A DNA stretch of 64,000 bases from Cryptomeria japonica (taxonomy: Eukaryota > Streptophyta > Pinopsida > Cupressales > Cupressaceae). The position numbers were made by a program, and so were the translations under genes. Under the pieces are notes generated by a model. It was not told the origin of the DNA, ran no database searches, and was given only the letters and a program-made list of their open reading frames with translations. The DNA lies in assembly GCF_030272615.1 (NCBI RefSeq), contig NC_081408.1:407797889-407861888 (forward strand), read 5' to 3'. This document shows, piece by piece, positions 10,894 through 22,110 of the stretch (position 1 is the first letter of the stretch; each line of letters starts with the position of its first letter).

Positions 10894-11961
10894 ATGGAAA
10901 ACCTGATGAAACAACTTGAAGGAGCTCTTACAGACTATGATGCAGAGAAGTTGAAAAATATCAAATTAGAAGATGATTTAAGAGCAGCTCAGGATATCAT
11001 TCAGGCACTTCAAGAAAATCTTACTATTGCAAGAAATAAGAGAAGAGAACTTTGTGAAAAATTGCAAAATGAGAATGATGAAAAGGAATCACTTAATGAT
11101 ATGATAAGCAAGCTGAAACAAGAGAACATGACAACAAAAAATGAAATGCAGGATATGACTATGAGATTTTGCAAAGAGATTGAGGATAGGAAGAAGAATG
11201 AAGAAGAATTGACCAGAAGACTAAGTGATGCAGCAAATGAGAACACAAGACTTAGCTATGAAAATGACATGTTGAAGACAAATCTGATGCATACTCAGAA
11301 TGACTCAAATGAACTAATGAGACAAAAAGAAATCTTGGAAAGGGAACTGGAAAATGCAAATCAACATAAAGAAAAATTCAAGAAAAGCTCAGAGGAACTT
11401 GGTACCTTATTGAAGAATCAAAAACCTAAAGGTGCAACTTCTGGAATTGGCTTTGAAGTTGGTGAAATCTTTGGTACAGCAAATACTCAAGATCACAGCA
11501 AATCAGTAAGACAACCTAATACTTATAAATTCAATGGAAAATGCTTTAACTGTAATAAGTATGGTCATAGGGCAAATGAACGTAGATCTAGGAATCATCA
11601 AAATATCAATACACCCACCGATCAATGTTCAAAATGCAACAAAGTTGGTAATAACTCTGAAAATTGCAGAATGAATGTGAGATGTTATGTTTATGGAAGA
11701 TTTGGACATTTATCTAATCAATGCAGAACACAAATCGGCATAGGTTATGGGAAAGCTATTCAGAAAAATAATGTAACTTGTTATGCATGTAACAAGATTG
11801 GGCATATTGCTAAATTTTGTAGAAGTAAAGGTACACCGGTAGACAACAAAAGTTCTAGTTTGAAAGGTAAAGAAAAGGTTGAAGAGGTTAAGCAATGGAT
11901 TAGAAAAGCTTATCTAAATATTGGGAATACTCCTCAATCGGTAGTAGAAAAGTTTATCTAA
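10894..11961 (+). CDS. Element B gag-like protein (coiled coil plus four CCHC-type knuckles)
   Basis: An intact frame of about 355 codons from the ATG at 10894. Residues 1 to about 180 are predicted coiled coil, rich in Glu, Lys, Asn and Leu (for example RQKEILERELENAN). A linker ATSGIGFEVGE follows. Then come four knuckle-like motifs: CFNCNKYGHRANE (last Cys lost), CSKCNKVGNNSENC (His replaced), CYVYGRFGHLSNQC (second Cys replaced) and CYACNKIGHIAKFC (intact). No UBN2-type capsid domain is visible, so this is the C-terminal half of a gag like that of A, kept alone. A likely role is RNA binding and co-assembly with a helper gag. The last codons fall in a tandem duplication at 11909-11992 that probably created the present stop. 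Start and stop codons are real, but function is unproven. Confidence 0.8.
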   Translation: MENLMKQLEGALTDYDAEKLKNIKLEDDLRAAQDIIQALQENLTIARNKRRELCEKLQNENDEKESLNDMISKLKQENMTTKNEMQDMTMRFCKEIEDRKKNEEELTRRLSDAANENTRLSYENDMLKTNLMHTQNDSNELMRQKEILERELENANQHKEKFKKSSEELGTLLKNQKPKGATSGIGFEVGEIFGTANTQDHSKSVRQPNTYKFNGKCFNCNKYGHRANERRSRNHQNINTPTDQCSKCNKVGNNSENCRMNVRCYVYGRFGHLSNQCRTQIGIGYGKAIQKNNVTCYACNKIGHIAKFCRSKGTPVDNKSSSLKGKEKVEEVKQWIRKAYLNIGNTPQSVVEKFI

Positions 11962-11992
11962 ATATTGGGAATACTCCTCCATCGGTAGAACC
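11909..11992 (+). repeat. Short tandem duplication at the end of element B gag
   Basis: TATCTAAATATTGGGAATAC occurs twice, at about 11911 and 11955, followed by CTCCTCAATCGGTAG in the first copy and CTCCTCCATCGGTAG in the second. The duplication spans the gag stop region. Confidence 0.8.
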
Positions 11993-12332
11993 AACAAATG
12001 CTTCACTGGCAGGAAGTTCTTCATCTAATTGAAGAAAATTTCCTTGAGGGTTTGGCAATCTAATGACACATGTGCTATTATTCCCTCGGTTAGAGATAAG
12101 AAGTTGAAAATTACTTATTACCGACAGACAATGTTAAGTGAATACTTAACCGGCATGCAATTAATGTAGTAGATGGCGAAAAGACATTATAAAAATAAGT
12201 TTTTGGCTCCATTCCATTTCACCGTGATTTCAAATTTTCAGAGAGCGCGAAGATTCCGAGCTAAGGCATTTCGAGCAAGAAGCAAGCACACCCAAGCAAT
12301 CATCCATCCAAGACAGAAAAAGGTATTTAATC
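11993..12332 (+). promoter_or_regulatory. Spacer between element B gag and ORF2, with TATA-like sequence
   Basis: This 340-base gap has no ORF. TATAAAAA at 12188-12195 lies about 140 bases before the ORF2 ATG and is followed by a pyrimidine-rich, leader-like stretch (TTGGCTCCATTCCATTTCAC) and CAGAGAGCGCGAAG. It could be an internal promoter and leader for ORF2. This is inference from sequence appearance only. Confidence 0.3.
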
Positions 12333-15300
12333 ATGGCATCCACCTTTGAAATTGAATACATAGAAAACCCTACTGTTGTGGAAGTAATTAAAAGACCTAG
12401 GCCCATATTTCATTTAGTCCAAGATAGCAAAGAAGGATGATACCTTAGGTGCATTTTCTCAAATCCCTAAAGGTGTTGTATATGTTGAAGACCCTAGAAT
12501 GTACATCCACTGCAACATTGAAGAGTTAGGAGATGAGGAAATCAAAACCATGTATAAAACCGAGATATGTGATGACACTGGCAATGTTAAAGCTGAACAC
12601 AAGGTTATTGAAACCCTAGGATTCACAGAAATCCTTAGCATTCCTGAATTTCCTAAGGATGTGATTAGGATAGTGTTAAGCAGAGTTCATGGAGAATTTT
12701 TCTTGTTAGATGCAATCCATAAGATCACCAAGGAAGCTGTAAAAGTTGTCACAGGGTTACCGACCACCGGTAAGAGACCAGATAAAAACAAGAAAGTTTC
12801 CAATGACCTAGTTATAGACCTAACAATTGCAACATTCGATAAGAGATCTCTCAGGGTTAATGATGTAAAAGATATCAATGTGAGATTCATAAGTATGATA
12901 TTAGGTTACAAAGCCACTCATGCTAATAGACTTAACTTAGTTTCAAGTTTATGCATTAAGAGTGCTTATGATATGGTAACAGACAATGCAAAAATTGACA
13001 TCTCTGAATGGCTAAAAGATGAACTGATAGACAACCTTGGAAAGATAAAGAAAGATGAGAAAGAAACTTTCATATTTGGAAATCTGTTAGTATGCCTAAT
13101 GCTTCACATAACAAAATAGGTTCCCGGTATAGGTTATAAAGAACTAGGATATGACATACCGGTAGGAAAACAATTGATAGAACTGTTCAATACCATGGGT
13201 GAGAACAAGGAGAACAATATTCATGACTTTTTCCAAGCATTAAATACCAAAATGAAGAAAAGAATAAGGTTATCTCAGAAAATAGTAGACAAATACAAAG
13301 ATGATATATGCTTTGTTATTAAGAAAGATGAAATCTGGATGGAAGCAGTCATCCCAAGGACAATTTGGGTAACCGAAATGGGCTATGAGACAGATGATCA
13401 CATAGTTGAAACTTATGCTAAAGCACTCTTGGAAGCCCCCAAAGAACCTAAGGAAGAAGTATTTGGTAGTGTTGAGACCATAGAAAGCCAAATACAATCT
13501 AAGAAAAGAGTAAAGAAGGTTGAGGCATTTGTGAGGAAAGGATCTAGACAAGCAAAGGCCATTAAGGAAGATGTACTAAAGAAAACCAACATAACAGAAG
13601 ATGAGTTGGCAGCTCCACAACCTGAAGCTCATCTATCACCGGTAGGTACTTCTTCGAAAGGTGACATGCCAGCAACTTTTAAAAGAGTTGTTAGAAAAAG
13701 AGATCCCTCACCAGCAACCACTCCTTCACCTAGAAGGACAAGGCAGAAGCAACAAGCAGTGAGATCTCCAGTTAGAAAGGTCACACCCAAGAAGAAGCTA
13801 ACACGAAAGAAAAAGAAAAGGACAAAATGTGACTTGGCACCTCTACACATATTGTTAAATGAAATCACAGAAGAAGGAAAATTGAAAAACATAGAGAAAA
13901 TTTATGACACTCTATCTGCTGATGAGAAAGGGCAAGTTGAGGAAAGTGTGATATTGCATATGGACATGTACAAGAAATTTTTGATGGAAGTAGCAAATGA
14001 AATTCCTGATGATTTGTACAAAAGAATTGAGGCCAGAAGGCAAGCAGTGATTGAATTAGATAACAAAATAAAAATAGAAAAACTACTTGTTGTATATCCG
14101 GTAAACTCTCCCAAGGAAATTGATGATTTGATTGCTCAGGCAAACCGGTCAGTATTCTCTACTGCACATCAGCATATTTCACTGATGGCAGGAAGAGTTC
14201 CTGAAGTAACAGAGGAAACAAAAGATGGTTGGGATGTATTCCTGGTTGACAAGGAAAAACAAGAAGAATACAGGAACCCTAAGCCTATAAAGGTATATCA
14301 GAAGGATAGGGACAAGGGGAAAGGCAAAGTTGGTGGACCACCAAGCATAAAGGTTAAAGACAACCTACCCCCACCTATGAATATTACAACCACTGAAGAC
14401 CAACTGGCAGTAGAAAGTATGGATGTAGAGGATAGCAATCCTAATTCTGAAGTCCTATACACTATAAATGTTGATACCTAAAAGATCAACATAACAGTTG
14501 ATAAAGATACAACTGACAAGTCAGATATGGCTAATGAGCCTCCGGTAACAAGAGAAACAGAGAAACCGATAGAGGATTCAGAGAAAAAGGTAGAATCTAA
14601 GCAATAAATAGAGACAACACAACATACAGAGAAACCAATGGAGCTAAAAGCTCCGGAATAGGTTCACAAGGAAACAGTGCCACCGGTAAGTAGTGAAGCA
14701 GGGAAACCAGTGCTAAAAGAAATGCAAACACAAACTGACTTGCCAAAGGTCAATACAAGCATGGTTACTTCCACCGGCACTCAGATTGTTGGATCATCAT
14801 CAACATTCAAGTCAACAAATGTGACTGAGGTATTATTAGATTCTATAAAGAAAATAACTGACTGCAATTCACAGGCTTATAAAGCAATAGATGATTCAAT
14901 ACCAATTTTGAAGATAATTGCTCCTAACTGTAACATAGATAATAAAGATTCTTTAGGAAAATTGGACACATTATGTAAATATATTTCTGGAAACATTGAG
15001 AAAATAAAGGAAGAATCAGTAAAAGACAAGGTAGAAAAAGAGAAATAGAAATTCTTTGATGAAGAAATAAAGAAGTGTAACAGAGACTTTGACACACTTC
15101 TACCGGAACTATGTAGTTTGTTGAAAGAATACAAAAATTTGTATAAAGATACGTGTAAAACAAACTTTTTGACTGTAGATATTGACAAGAAAATAAGAAA
15201 GACACAGGATGAGATAAATAAGATTGCAGACAATTTTGTCAACTCACCAGATTCATTATCAGATTTTGAAGAAAAGTTAGCAAATTTTGAGGAAGAATTG

Positions 15301-15576
15301 CTCAAACTAGAAAGAGAAAAAGAAAGAATAATAAACAAGGCAAAACACTTGAGATCTAAACTGAGTCCAAGATTGGACTATTTAGCATCTCTGTGGAAGG
15401 AAATCTCAGAGGCATTAGCACAGGGAAGCAAAACACCGGCAGAGCATTTGCAACATCTCACTGGTACTGTGAAGAGGACTGAAACAACAATAAAAGATAG
15501 TAAAAAGTTTATGGATAGTATAAACTTAATTTTGGGAGATCTTTTTCAGATAATAACTAACCAGCTACAGGGTTGA
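12333..15576 (+). pseudogene. Element B ORF2: long unknown protein of about 1,080 codons
   Basis: From the ATG at 12333 (MASTFEIEY) the frame shifts once near 12435, then stays in one frame to TGA at 15574. In-frame stops are TAG 13117, TAA 14479, TAA 14605, TAG 14659 and TAG 15046. The N-terminal third looks globular, with IVLSRVHGEFF and VTGLPTTGK, then KYKDDICF near 13297. A basic, Pro/Ser-rich middle follows (about 13500-13840, many Lys/Arg). The C-terminal part is helical, with DDLYKRIEARR near 14010 and coiled coil at 15230-15350. Element C ORF2 aligns from the first ATG (QIPKGVVYVED versus QIPASVIVEEG) and has nearly the same length; the minus-strand remnant in D matches the second half. 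No polymerase, protease or integrase motif is present. I cannot name the family; plant mobile domain-like or putative plant transposon proteins are possible relatives, unverified. Confidence 0.8.
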
Positions 15577-15802
15577 GGATATGGATAGATATAACTACAA
15601 ACTCTACTAACATCTTGACAACCTTTGTCATTGATGCCAAAGGGGGAGTAGTAGGATGAGAAAATTCAAAGACGGGAATCATATGCTCAGGGGGAGCCCT
15701 CATATTTTTGGTAAACATTTTTGGTAACTTTTTGGACTACATATTTTTGGACACTTTTTGAAATTTCTCATGAGTGTTGCCATCAATGCCAAAGGGGGAG
15801 AT
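15577..15802 (+). other. Element B 3' spacer with upstream and terminal polypurine tracts
   Basis: The terminal tract CCAAAGGGGGAGAT is at 15789-15802. An upstream tract with the same lead-in (GTCATTGATGCC then AAAGGGGGAG) lies at 15628-15649, and another purine run, TCAGGGGGAG, near 15688. GTTGCCATCAATG at 15776-15788 pairs with CATTGATGGCAAC at 15855-15867 in the LTR. Confidence 0.85.
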
Positions 15803-15867
15803 TGTTGGCATATGGACACTCCAATGAGACATTGTATGTGATTGAAGGTTTTGTCATTGATGGCAAC
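15776..15867 (+). promoter_or_regulatory. Inverted repeat bracketing the polypurine tract of element B
   Basis: A perfect 13-bp inverted repeat (15776-15788 and 15855-15867) places the polypurine tract and the LTR start in the loop. The same arrangement occurs in A (9914-9970), C (41996-42068) and D (57657-57754, minus strand). Confidence 0.75.
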
Positions 15868-16616
15868 CTTGCAATCCTATGGCACCGGCAAGACATCATA
15901 CCGGCAAAGCATTACACAGGCAAGACAGTGCACCGACATCAATAGATCACTCTACACTGGCACCGACACCAGCACAGAAGAAAACATGTATACCGGCATA
16001 GAGGCCGACAGGATTTTTATTATGTAATATTTTGTTTATTATTGTAAGCCGACTTGGCAAATTGTAAAATGACTCTTGTATATAAAGGAGATCATTGTAG
16101 ACATTTGAGGAAGTAATGTAGCAAGCATAAAGAAAATTATTAGGCAGACCTAATGTGCGAATTATAGGTCAAGGGTATATGTAAAGAACAGAGCAAGAAC
16201 AGGTACTGAATCTGGCATTGGAGATGCTATTGTAAAGCAGTACAAGTCATTGGATTAGTATAATCCTTATTGTAAGTCAGTGTGACTTCCCATTGAGCAG
16301 TGAGCTCTAGGCAGTTGGCCTTCCTGCATGTGTAGGCCCCTATTGTAAGTAATATTCTCTTATTGGCCAGTGAGTGAATATTGTGGGTCACAAATCCCAC
16401 CGAGGTTTTTCCCACACCGGGTTTCCTCGTTAAACATCTTGTGTTATGGTGTGATTTTCATGTGGATATTTCTGATTCTGTTTATTGCATTAATTCTTGC
16501 ATACCTGTACATTGTTATTTTATGTTCTGCATGTTTTAACTTAAGAAATTCTTATTACCAGTTAGATATTGATTCACCCCCCCCCTCCCCTCTTAGTATC
16601 TATGGGAATCCTAATA
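15803..16616 (+). repeat. Element B 3' LTR
   Basis: 814 bp, highly similar to 10008-10822. It ends CCTAATA where the 5' copy has CCTAACA, so the terminal CA has become TA. It is followed directly by GGCAT, the right target-site duplication. Confidence 0.93.
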
Positions 16617-16621
16617 GGCAT

Positions 16622-18343
16622 AATTGCTAAATTGTTGTCAACTGGTAAACAGGAATAGAGAGGTGTTCAAGCAATGAGTATGGACGATTGGAGAAGATTC
16701 GGGTGTTGCAATTCATAATATATGTTCATAACATTGGCATGAGTCTGTGATTGAAACCGCATCAAGTTTGGTGAACCAGAGAACACATTTATAATTGACT
16801 GAGATGAACTCTGTGAAGAAGAATGAATATCGGTCCGGTATGCAGGTAGGTGTTGTATCAATCGGTAAACATTTCCACCATTAAACAAGCAAGGGACAAG
16901 TAGAACATAGAGTATGGCATCAGGTCATATGCAGTGAAAAGGTATTGTGTCCTAACCAGCCGAATGGAGAAGAGAATGGCTTCAAGGTTAACCAGTTATT
17001 GTATAACCATAGGGTAAGATGAACTGGTAGTATAAGATGAACATCGGTTGTGTGTTTGGTCTGTGCCTGAGCCTAAAATGACATAGTAAACTGAGGTGGA
17101 TGTTAATAAAGATGACACATAGGATCTAGGTGGCTAACGTACAGTGGTTGGTGAAGAGTGTGTTGGTGAGGTAGTTGCCGACTAAGTCTACATTAAATGT
17201 CGACTATGGAAATCACGGATGAGTTACAGAGGATTGTGGCTCAAATTTTTTCAAAGGACAGAGATTTGATTCTTTGACATCATGATCGAATCAGGGTAGT
17301 TGGTCGACTAGTTGATCTGGAGAAAGGCACTGTGAGATCATTTATTGTGATTGACAAAAATCAGGGTTGGTGTTTGCTTAAAATAGTAAACGTGTATTGG
17401 AAGAATAGATTTGGTGGTGTTGTTTGTTTTTGTTGTAGGTTGTCAATCTTAGAGATCAGATCCAATTTTATTTGATATAGATTGGGTTGGTGAAAAAAAC
17501 CCTAGGACACAAGGTTTGATTTTCCATTTTGGCGGGAAAGCTTGATTATAAATATGCAGATTGAAGATCTAAGTTAATGATGCCAGTGGCCGGAGAAGAG
17601 AGTGTTTAAGTAAATTGAGACTTGATCTGACTGTGTGTTATCAAAAATATTGAAGCAACTGAGTATTTTAACTAGAACCCACAGGAGACGTTTAACCGGT
17701 AAGAGGGGTTTAACCGGTAAGAAATAGAGTAACCGGTGAGTTGTAACAAAGTTAACAGTCAAGTGAACCAACAGTGTTTGAGCCAGTAAAAAGGCATCAG
17801 AGAGTGAATGAGTGCAGAGTAAGGATTAGAGGAAGTCAAGAAAGGCAGAGGCTAACTGGTAAGGGTCAGAGAGAGTGAATAGATAACCAGTAGTAAAAGA
17901 AGATTTGAGACAGAGTAGAGTTGAAACCGGTAGAAGAGATTGATCGCAAGAGTTACAAATTTTCATTTGTAACAAGGATATTTCATTATATTTAAATTAT
18001 CTCATTTTATTTCACTGAGTGAGTTTGGTGCTCCTTGAGTTGGTGCTCCTTTGAGTAGGTGCCCATAAATTTCTAGGGGTCGGTTCTCCTTGGGTTGGTG
18101 CCCTAAACTATTATAAAATTGTTATTCCATTGTGAGGTTGGATTGGAGCAGTAGACTCTAGCAGCATTTCTCACCAAGATTTTTCCCACATTGGGTTTTC
18201 CTTGTATATTCGGTGTTGTGTGATGCATTTTTTGTGTGTGATTGAATATTAGTATTTTCATTAATTTACCGGTTGCACACACAGTTGAAAATTGTTTATA
18301 ATCACTAATTCACCCCCCTCTCAGTGATATCTTGTGTTCTACA
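16622..18343 (+). repeat. Element A 3' LTR, main part
   Basis: Continues the LTR interrupted at 10007. From about 16967 it matches the 5' LTR at position 1 onward, and its end (18122-18343) matches 4243-4463. At 18122-18129 it keeps a single TTCCATTG, the empty site of the hAT insertion. The end carries ATCACT (18301-18306) and AGTGAT (18323-18328) flanking a C tract, the family A version of the U5 hairpin. Confidence 0.9.
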
Positions 18344-19701
18344 TTACATGGTAATTGCAAGGTGGAAATTCATTATGTATGGGGACTGAATTAGTCCCTA
18401 TAAAATATGCTTAGTGCTTAGTTCACTCCACCAAATGCAATGGCGGAGAACCGATAGGTATGGGGACAAAAATTAATCCCTATAAAAATTTGCACTACCT
18501 TAGAATTATTATCTCAAGTGCAAAATCGATATGTATAATGACAATTTTAGTTCCTATGGAAATTCCTTCAAATTTTTTAAGCTTTAATCATTGAGTGGAG
18601 AATCACTACGTATAGGGACTATTTAGTCCATATGAAAATTCATCTTTTTTTGCAAGTTTTATCTCTAAGTGTAAATTCAATAGGCATAGGGACAAATATA
18701 GTACATATAAAAATTCTTCAATCCTTAGAAACTTTTCATTTCAAGTGGAAATTCGACCTGTATAAGGACTTTTGATCCTCATTTTGTCCCTATTTTAGAC
18801 GTGAATTGTCATAGGTAATTCAATTTTTAGGATTGGAGTGGAAAATCGTTGTGTATAGGGACACGTTTGATCCCTATTTTTGTCATGACTTATCATAGGT
18901 AATTTGATTTTCATGGGTTGAGTAGAAAATCGATATGTAAAGGGACAATTTGATCCCTATTTTTTTGTCCTTATGAAATCTCTTATTATCTTCGCAAATT
19001 TTTCCTTGAGGGGAATTTGATCTTAATAGGGACAAATCAACCCCTAACTTTGTCCTTATTCTTTATGTGACCCCCTTTAGGTAAGTTGATATTTATGCTC
19101 TAAGTGTAAAATTGAACCTCATAGGGACTTTTTGTTCCTTACTTTCCTTGACTTATCCCTTAGAATTTTTACTTAGTCTTTTCAATGGATTGAAGAGTTG
19201 AAATTCGATTTCCATGGGGACAAATTAGCCCCTATGAATTTTCTCATAGTGGAAGTTTGATTTTTATAAGGACATTTTGATCCTATATTTCTTCTTTGTC
19301 CAAATTGTTCAAATCACTTCACTCATTCAATCACCCAAGTGGAAATTTGACTTTCTTAGGGACTTTCATAATGCTTGGTTTCAAGTCTCTCCCCAGGAGT
19401 GTAAAATCGATGGGGATAGGGACAAATCACCTGTTCATCACAAAGTCTACATAAATCTTGTAAAAATATTCATCATTTTTTCTCAAATCTAAAGGAATAG
19501 CCTAAATTTAATTTCCATCAAGACAAATCAAACTTTTTAAACCTTGACATTCATGACCTCATAAAGTGTAAGACCTATTTCCAAAGGTTAATGACTAAAG
19601 AAACTACTCCAAAGCCAAACAAACTAACAAAAAAACTACCCTAAAAAGCAAAAAGTGGGGGATCCATTTGTAATGGGGCGATGTGTGAAAATATCACAAC
19701 A
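18344..19701 (-). repeat. Element G 3' LTR (5' part only) with degenerate internal array
   Basis: The match to 32990-34354 covers the whole stretch. Inside, a degenerate unit of roughly 60-100 bp repeats about 14 times. On the plus strand each unit has an AAGTGGAAAATCGATATG-like phrase, then ATAGGGACAAA, then GTCCCTAT or ATCCCTAT. The paired AGGGAC and GTCCCT words make each unit a small imperfect palindrome. Confidence 0.75.
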
Positions 19702-20804
19702 TCTAGTGCCACCTTGAATAAATGTTCCTAAACATTTCAAATATAAAGACTCAATCCATACCTAAAACCTCCAGAAAATTAAATCCAACCTATCAGAAGA
19801 CTAGGAAACACACTTGAAATGGAAGAAGAATCCCAAATTGGATCAAGGTACTTAGTCTTTGATTACCTACATGTGTGCAAATTTATTTATTCCAACTCAT
19901 AAGAACATTGTGACAGTTATAATCCACCGTGATTAGCTACGTGATTTGTCTTGACTTCATAAGCATCATGAATAAAGCCTCACTTCCAACGAGCATCTAT
20001 ATCCCTAACCATGTTATCGTTAGAATCTCATAGAGATTTCTCTACTTTTGGTAAATTTTCTTTTAGTGCCTGCAAATATGTTTGCACTCCCAAAGCCAAG
20101 TATTTTAATATTTCTTTCTTTTCATTTTTCTTTTTGATTTTTATTTCCTTTTCTCATCTTTTCTTTCTTTTCATACTACTTTAATTTTTTTCCATATTTT
20201 CCACCCTTTTTCTTGTAATAAATGAATCTCACATGGGTTTGATAATTATAGTGGAATTAAGTAGGATTTAATATTTTCACTAGCCACGACTTGACCTACG
20301 AAACCATAATGACTTAGAGCAATTTATTAAGTATGTAAAAATATACTAATCATAAGGTTTTAGTATCAGGACACAATAGGTGATTCCCTTTCGATTCAAG
20401 TACAAGTCCTAACCAAATAATAGAGCTATAGAAGGATAACCTCATATTATAAAGTAATTCACAAATAGTTATCTGGGAAATTGACCAAACATAAGATCCA
20501 AATTGTGTCAGCATGTGAGAAAATCAACACAAACAAGTCTCCCACTTAGGACACCTAAGACTAAAATAACTGACTACCAAAGCAAACTAAACTAAAGAAA
20601 GCTAAGCTAAAGAAAACAAAGCTAAACTAAACTACTTGAGCCACCTGACAATCTTGAATCAAATGAATCAAGGAAAATAAAGAATAATGCTAACAAAAAA
20701 ATTACACTAAAGCACATGAAAAAAGGAAACCTCCCTAAGACTATATACAAGACTCCTAGAATGGACACAACCCAAAGTATCGACATATATACATGACTTC
20801 ACAT

Positions 20805-22110
20805 TTATTCAACAATATCATGACAAAAGTGATGGTTTTGGAGATGTGTAAATTCATTTTTAAACTCAGAGAAGTAGGCTCTCACAATACATCTCTCATA
20901 CTTAAGAAAAACTTCAGGGAAAATAATCAGCTGTAAAAATTCCTTGGATCCATGAACAATCCAAATGCAAGTTAATTTTCCTAAACCTTCATAATCAAAT
21001 TCATATAAAAATTCAAAACTAATATTAAGGAAATAGATAACATGCCATGTTTTGAGCTCCAATAGAAACTCTTGTGTTCTCTCCATCATTGCATCATAAG
21101 AAAAGAGATCATCAGCCACTTTAGGAGGTCACCATTGGAGATGAATCACTCCATGCCCATCTATGACATGTTGATTCTCTTTTGTAAGTTCTTCTTGAAA
21201 TAAACTTTGTGCCCCTTCAAATAGCTCAACACTCTTTGCCTCTTCAATAATATCTTGATCATCCAATTGCATAAACCATGCATCCTTATGAAACTCCATA
21301 AGCATATCTTCAAAAATCAGGGACTCCTTGATAGGTTGTTCTTCAAAAATTTCCTCTATTTGATCCTCAAATACAATCTCTAGTGGTATTTCATCCTCAA
21401 GCAATATCTCAAGAGCCCAAAGTTGATGATGAAACATGCCACTTGCGACAATTTTTTTGTCTTAAAAAAAAATTGGCAGTGATTCAATTTGTAATTCCTA
21501 AATGATATCTTTCAATGCCCCTTTGAATATCATTGTAGTGATGATGATCTTCAATGACCCTTTGAATTGTTATTCATATTTAGCCTCGCTTGTGATAATT
21601 TTTAGTTCTTCATTCAATTTATCTACTTGATTATCTTCCACCTTGAGGATACTTGAAATTCCTTTTAGTTCATCCTCTAAAGTTTCCTTTTGTAGCATGG
21701 ATGAGTATTCCTCAAGTATTTCTTCTTGGTTTATTATTGAATCAATACCATGAGCATCACTTACCTCCATCTCTCTTGTTTCAATTGGTTCACTTATACA
21801 ATCTTCTTGTGATTCGTCTTCTTCAGATGAAGTTATAAAATACTCCTCTTTTTTTCCTCTATACTTTTCCACCTCAAGGTAGGCACTCCAAATTTTATCT
21901 ATGATGCACTCATCCTTGAATATGATTTGCAATCCAAAGTGGTTTTTGACTTGGTCAATAGTCATTTCACACAATAAGCAAGTAAACTCAGAGTGAGGTG
22001 CATTATGAATCCTACATCACAATGTCATCAATATACTTTCTAAGCTTAGCTCACCATCGAGACCTAGTTGATTTTCTATCATCCCCATGAATCTTGTGAA
22101 AGGATCATTA
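20805..22110 (-). pseudogene. Acidic ORF remnants of element G, unknown family
   Basis: Three minus-strand frames lie in sequence: 21974-21570, 21437-21129 and 21119-20805. Upstream in-phase text from about 22110 (NDPFTRFMGMIENQLGLDGE) appears to belong to the first. The proteins are unusually acidic, with EEDESQED, EDEIPLEIVFEDQIEEIFEEQ and QEELTKENQ, and end with LGKLTCIWIVHGSKEFL and HNHFCHDIVE-like text. I see no CCHC knuckle, protease DSG or RT motif. They may be a gag relic or an accessory protein of a non-autonomous gypsy lineage. The three frames could have formed one protein of more than 400 residues before decay. Confidence 0.5.

Larger units (their letters stand above)
10008..16616 (+). 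mobile_element. LTR retrotransposon B: gag-like ORF plus long unknown ORF2, no pol
   Basis: A complete 6.6 kb element flanked by the 5-bp duplication GGCAT (10003-10007 and 16617-16621). It has LTRs of about 815 bp (TGTTGG...CCTAACA), an initiator tRNA-Met primer site at 10825, a polypurine tract at 15789-15802, a gag-like ORF and then a second long ORF. No protease, integrase, reverse transcriptase or RNase H motif appears anywhere inside, so movement must depend on enzymes supplied in trans. It sits in the 3' LTR of element A. This is a protein-coding non-autonomous type, distinct from simple deletion derivatives because the second ORF is conserved in C and D. Confidence 0.92.
1..18343 (+). 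mobile_element. Ty1/copia element A (autonomous type, decayed; interrupted by hAT and B)
   Basis: A long copia element whose 5' LTR begins upstream of the window. Parts in order: 5' LTR (1-1200 and 4251-4463), primer-binding site at 4466, gag, protease, integrase, reverse transcriptase and RNase H down to about 9700, polypurine tract at 9927-9940, and 3' LTR (9941-10007 and 16622-18343). The order PR-IN-RT-RH is the copia order. Two younger insertions split it, a hAT-like transposon in the 5' LTR and element B in the 3' LTR. A itself lies in the 3' LTR of element G: sequence right of 18343 continues that LTR, while the equivalent uninterrupted region is near 33000. The left target-site duplication is outside the window; TTACA at 18344-18348 is the expected right copy. 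Many stops and several frameshifts make it inactive. Confidence 0.9.

Noticed and set aside
18350-19690. Regularly spaced AGGGAC words considered as a CRISPR-like array
   Set aside because: The units are degenerate and variable in length, without identical repeats or unique spacers, and the genome is eukaryotic.
20536-20570. Purine tract and TGTTTGTGTTG on the minus strand as a possible LTR start of element G
   Set aside because: No matching copy exists at the other end, whereas the homologous LTR pair clearly starts at 19701 and 34354.
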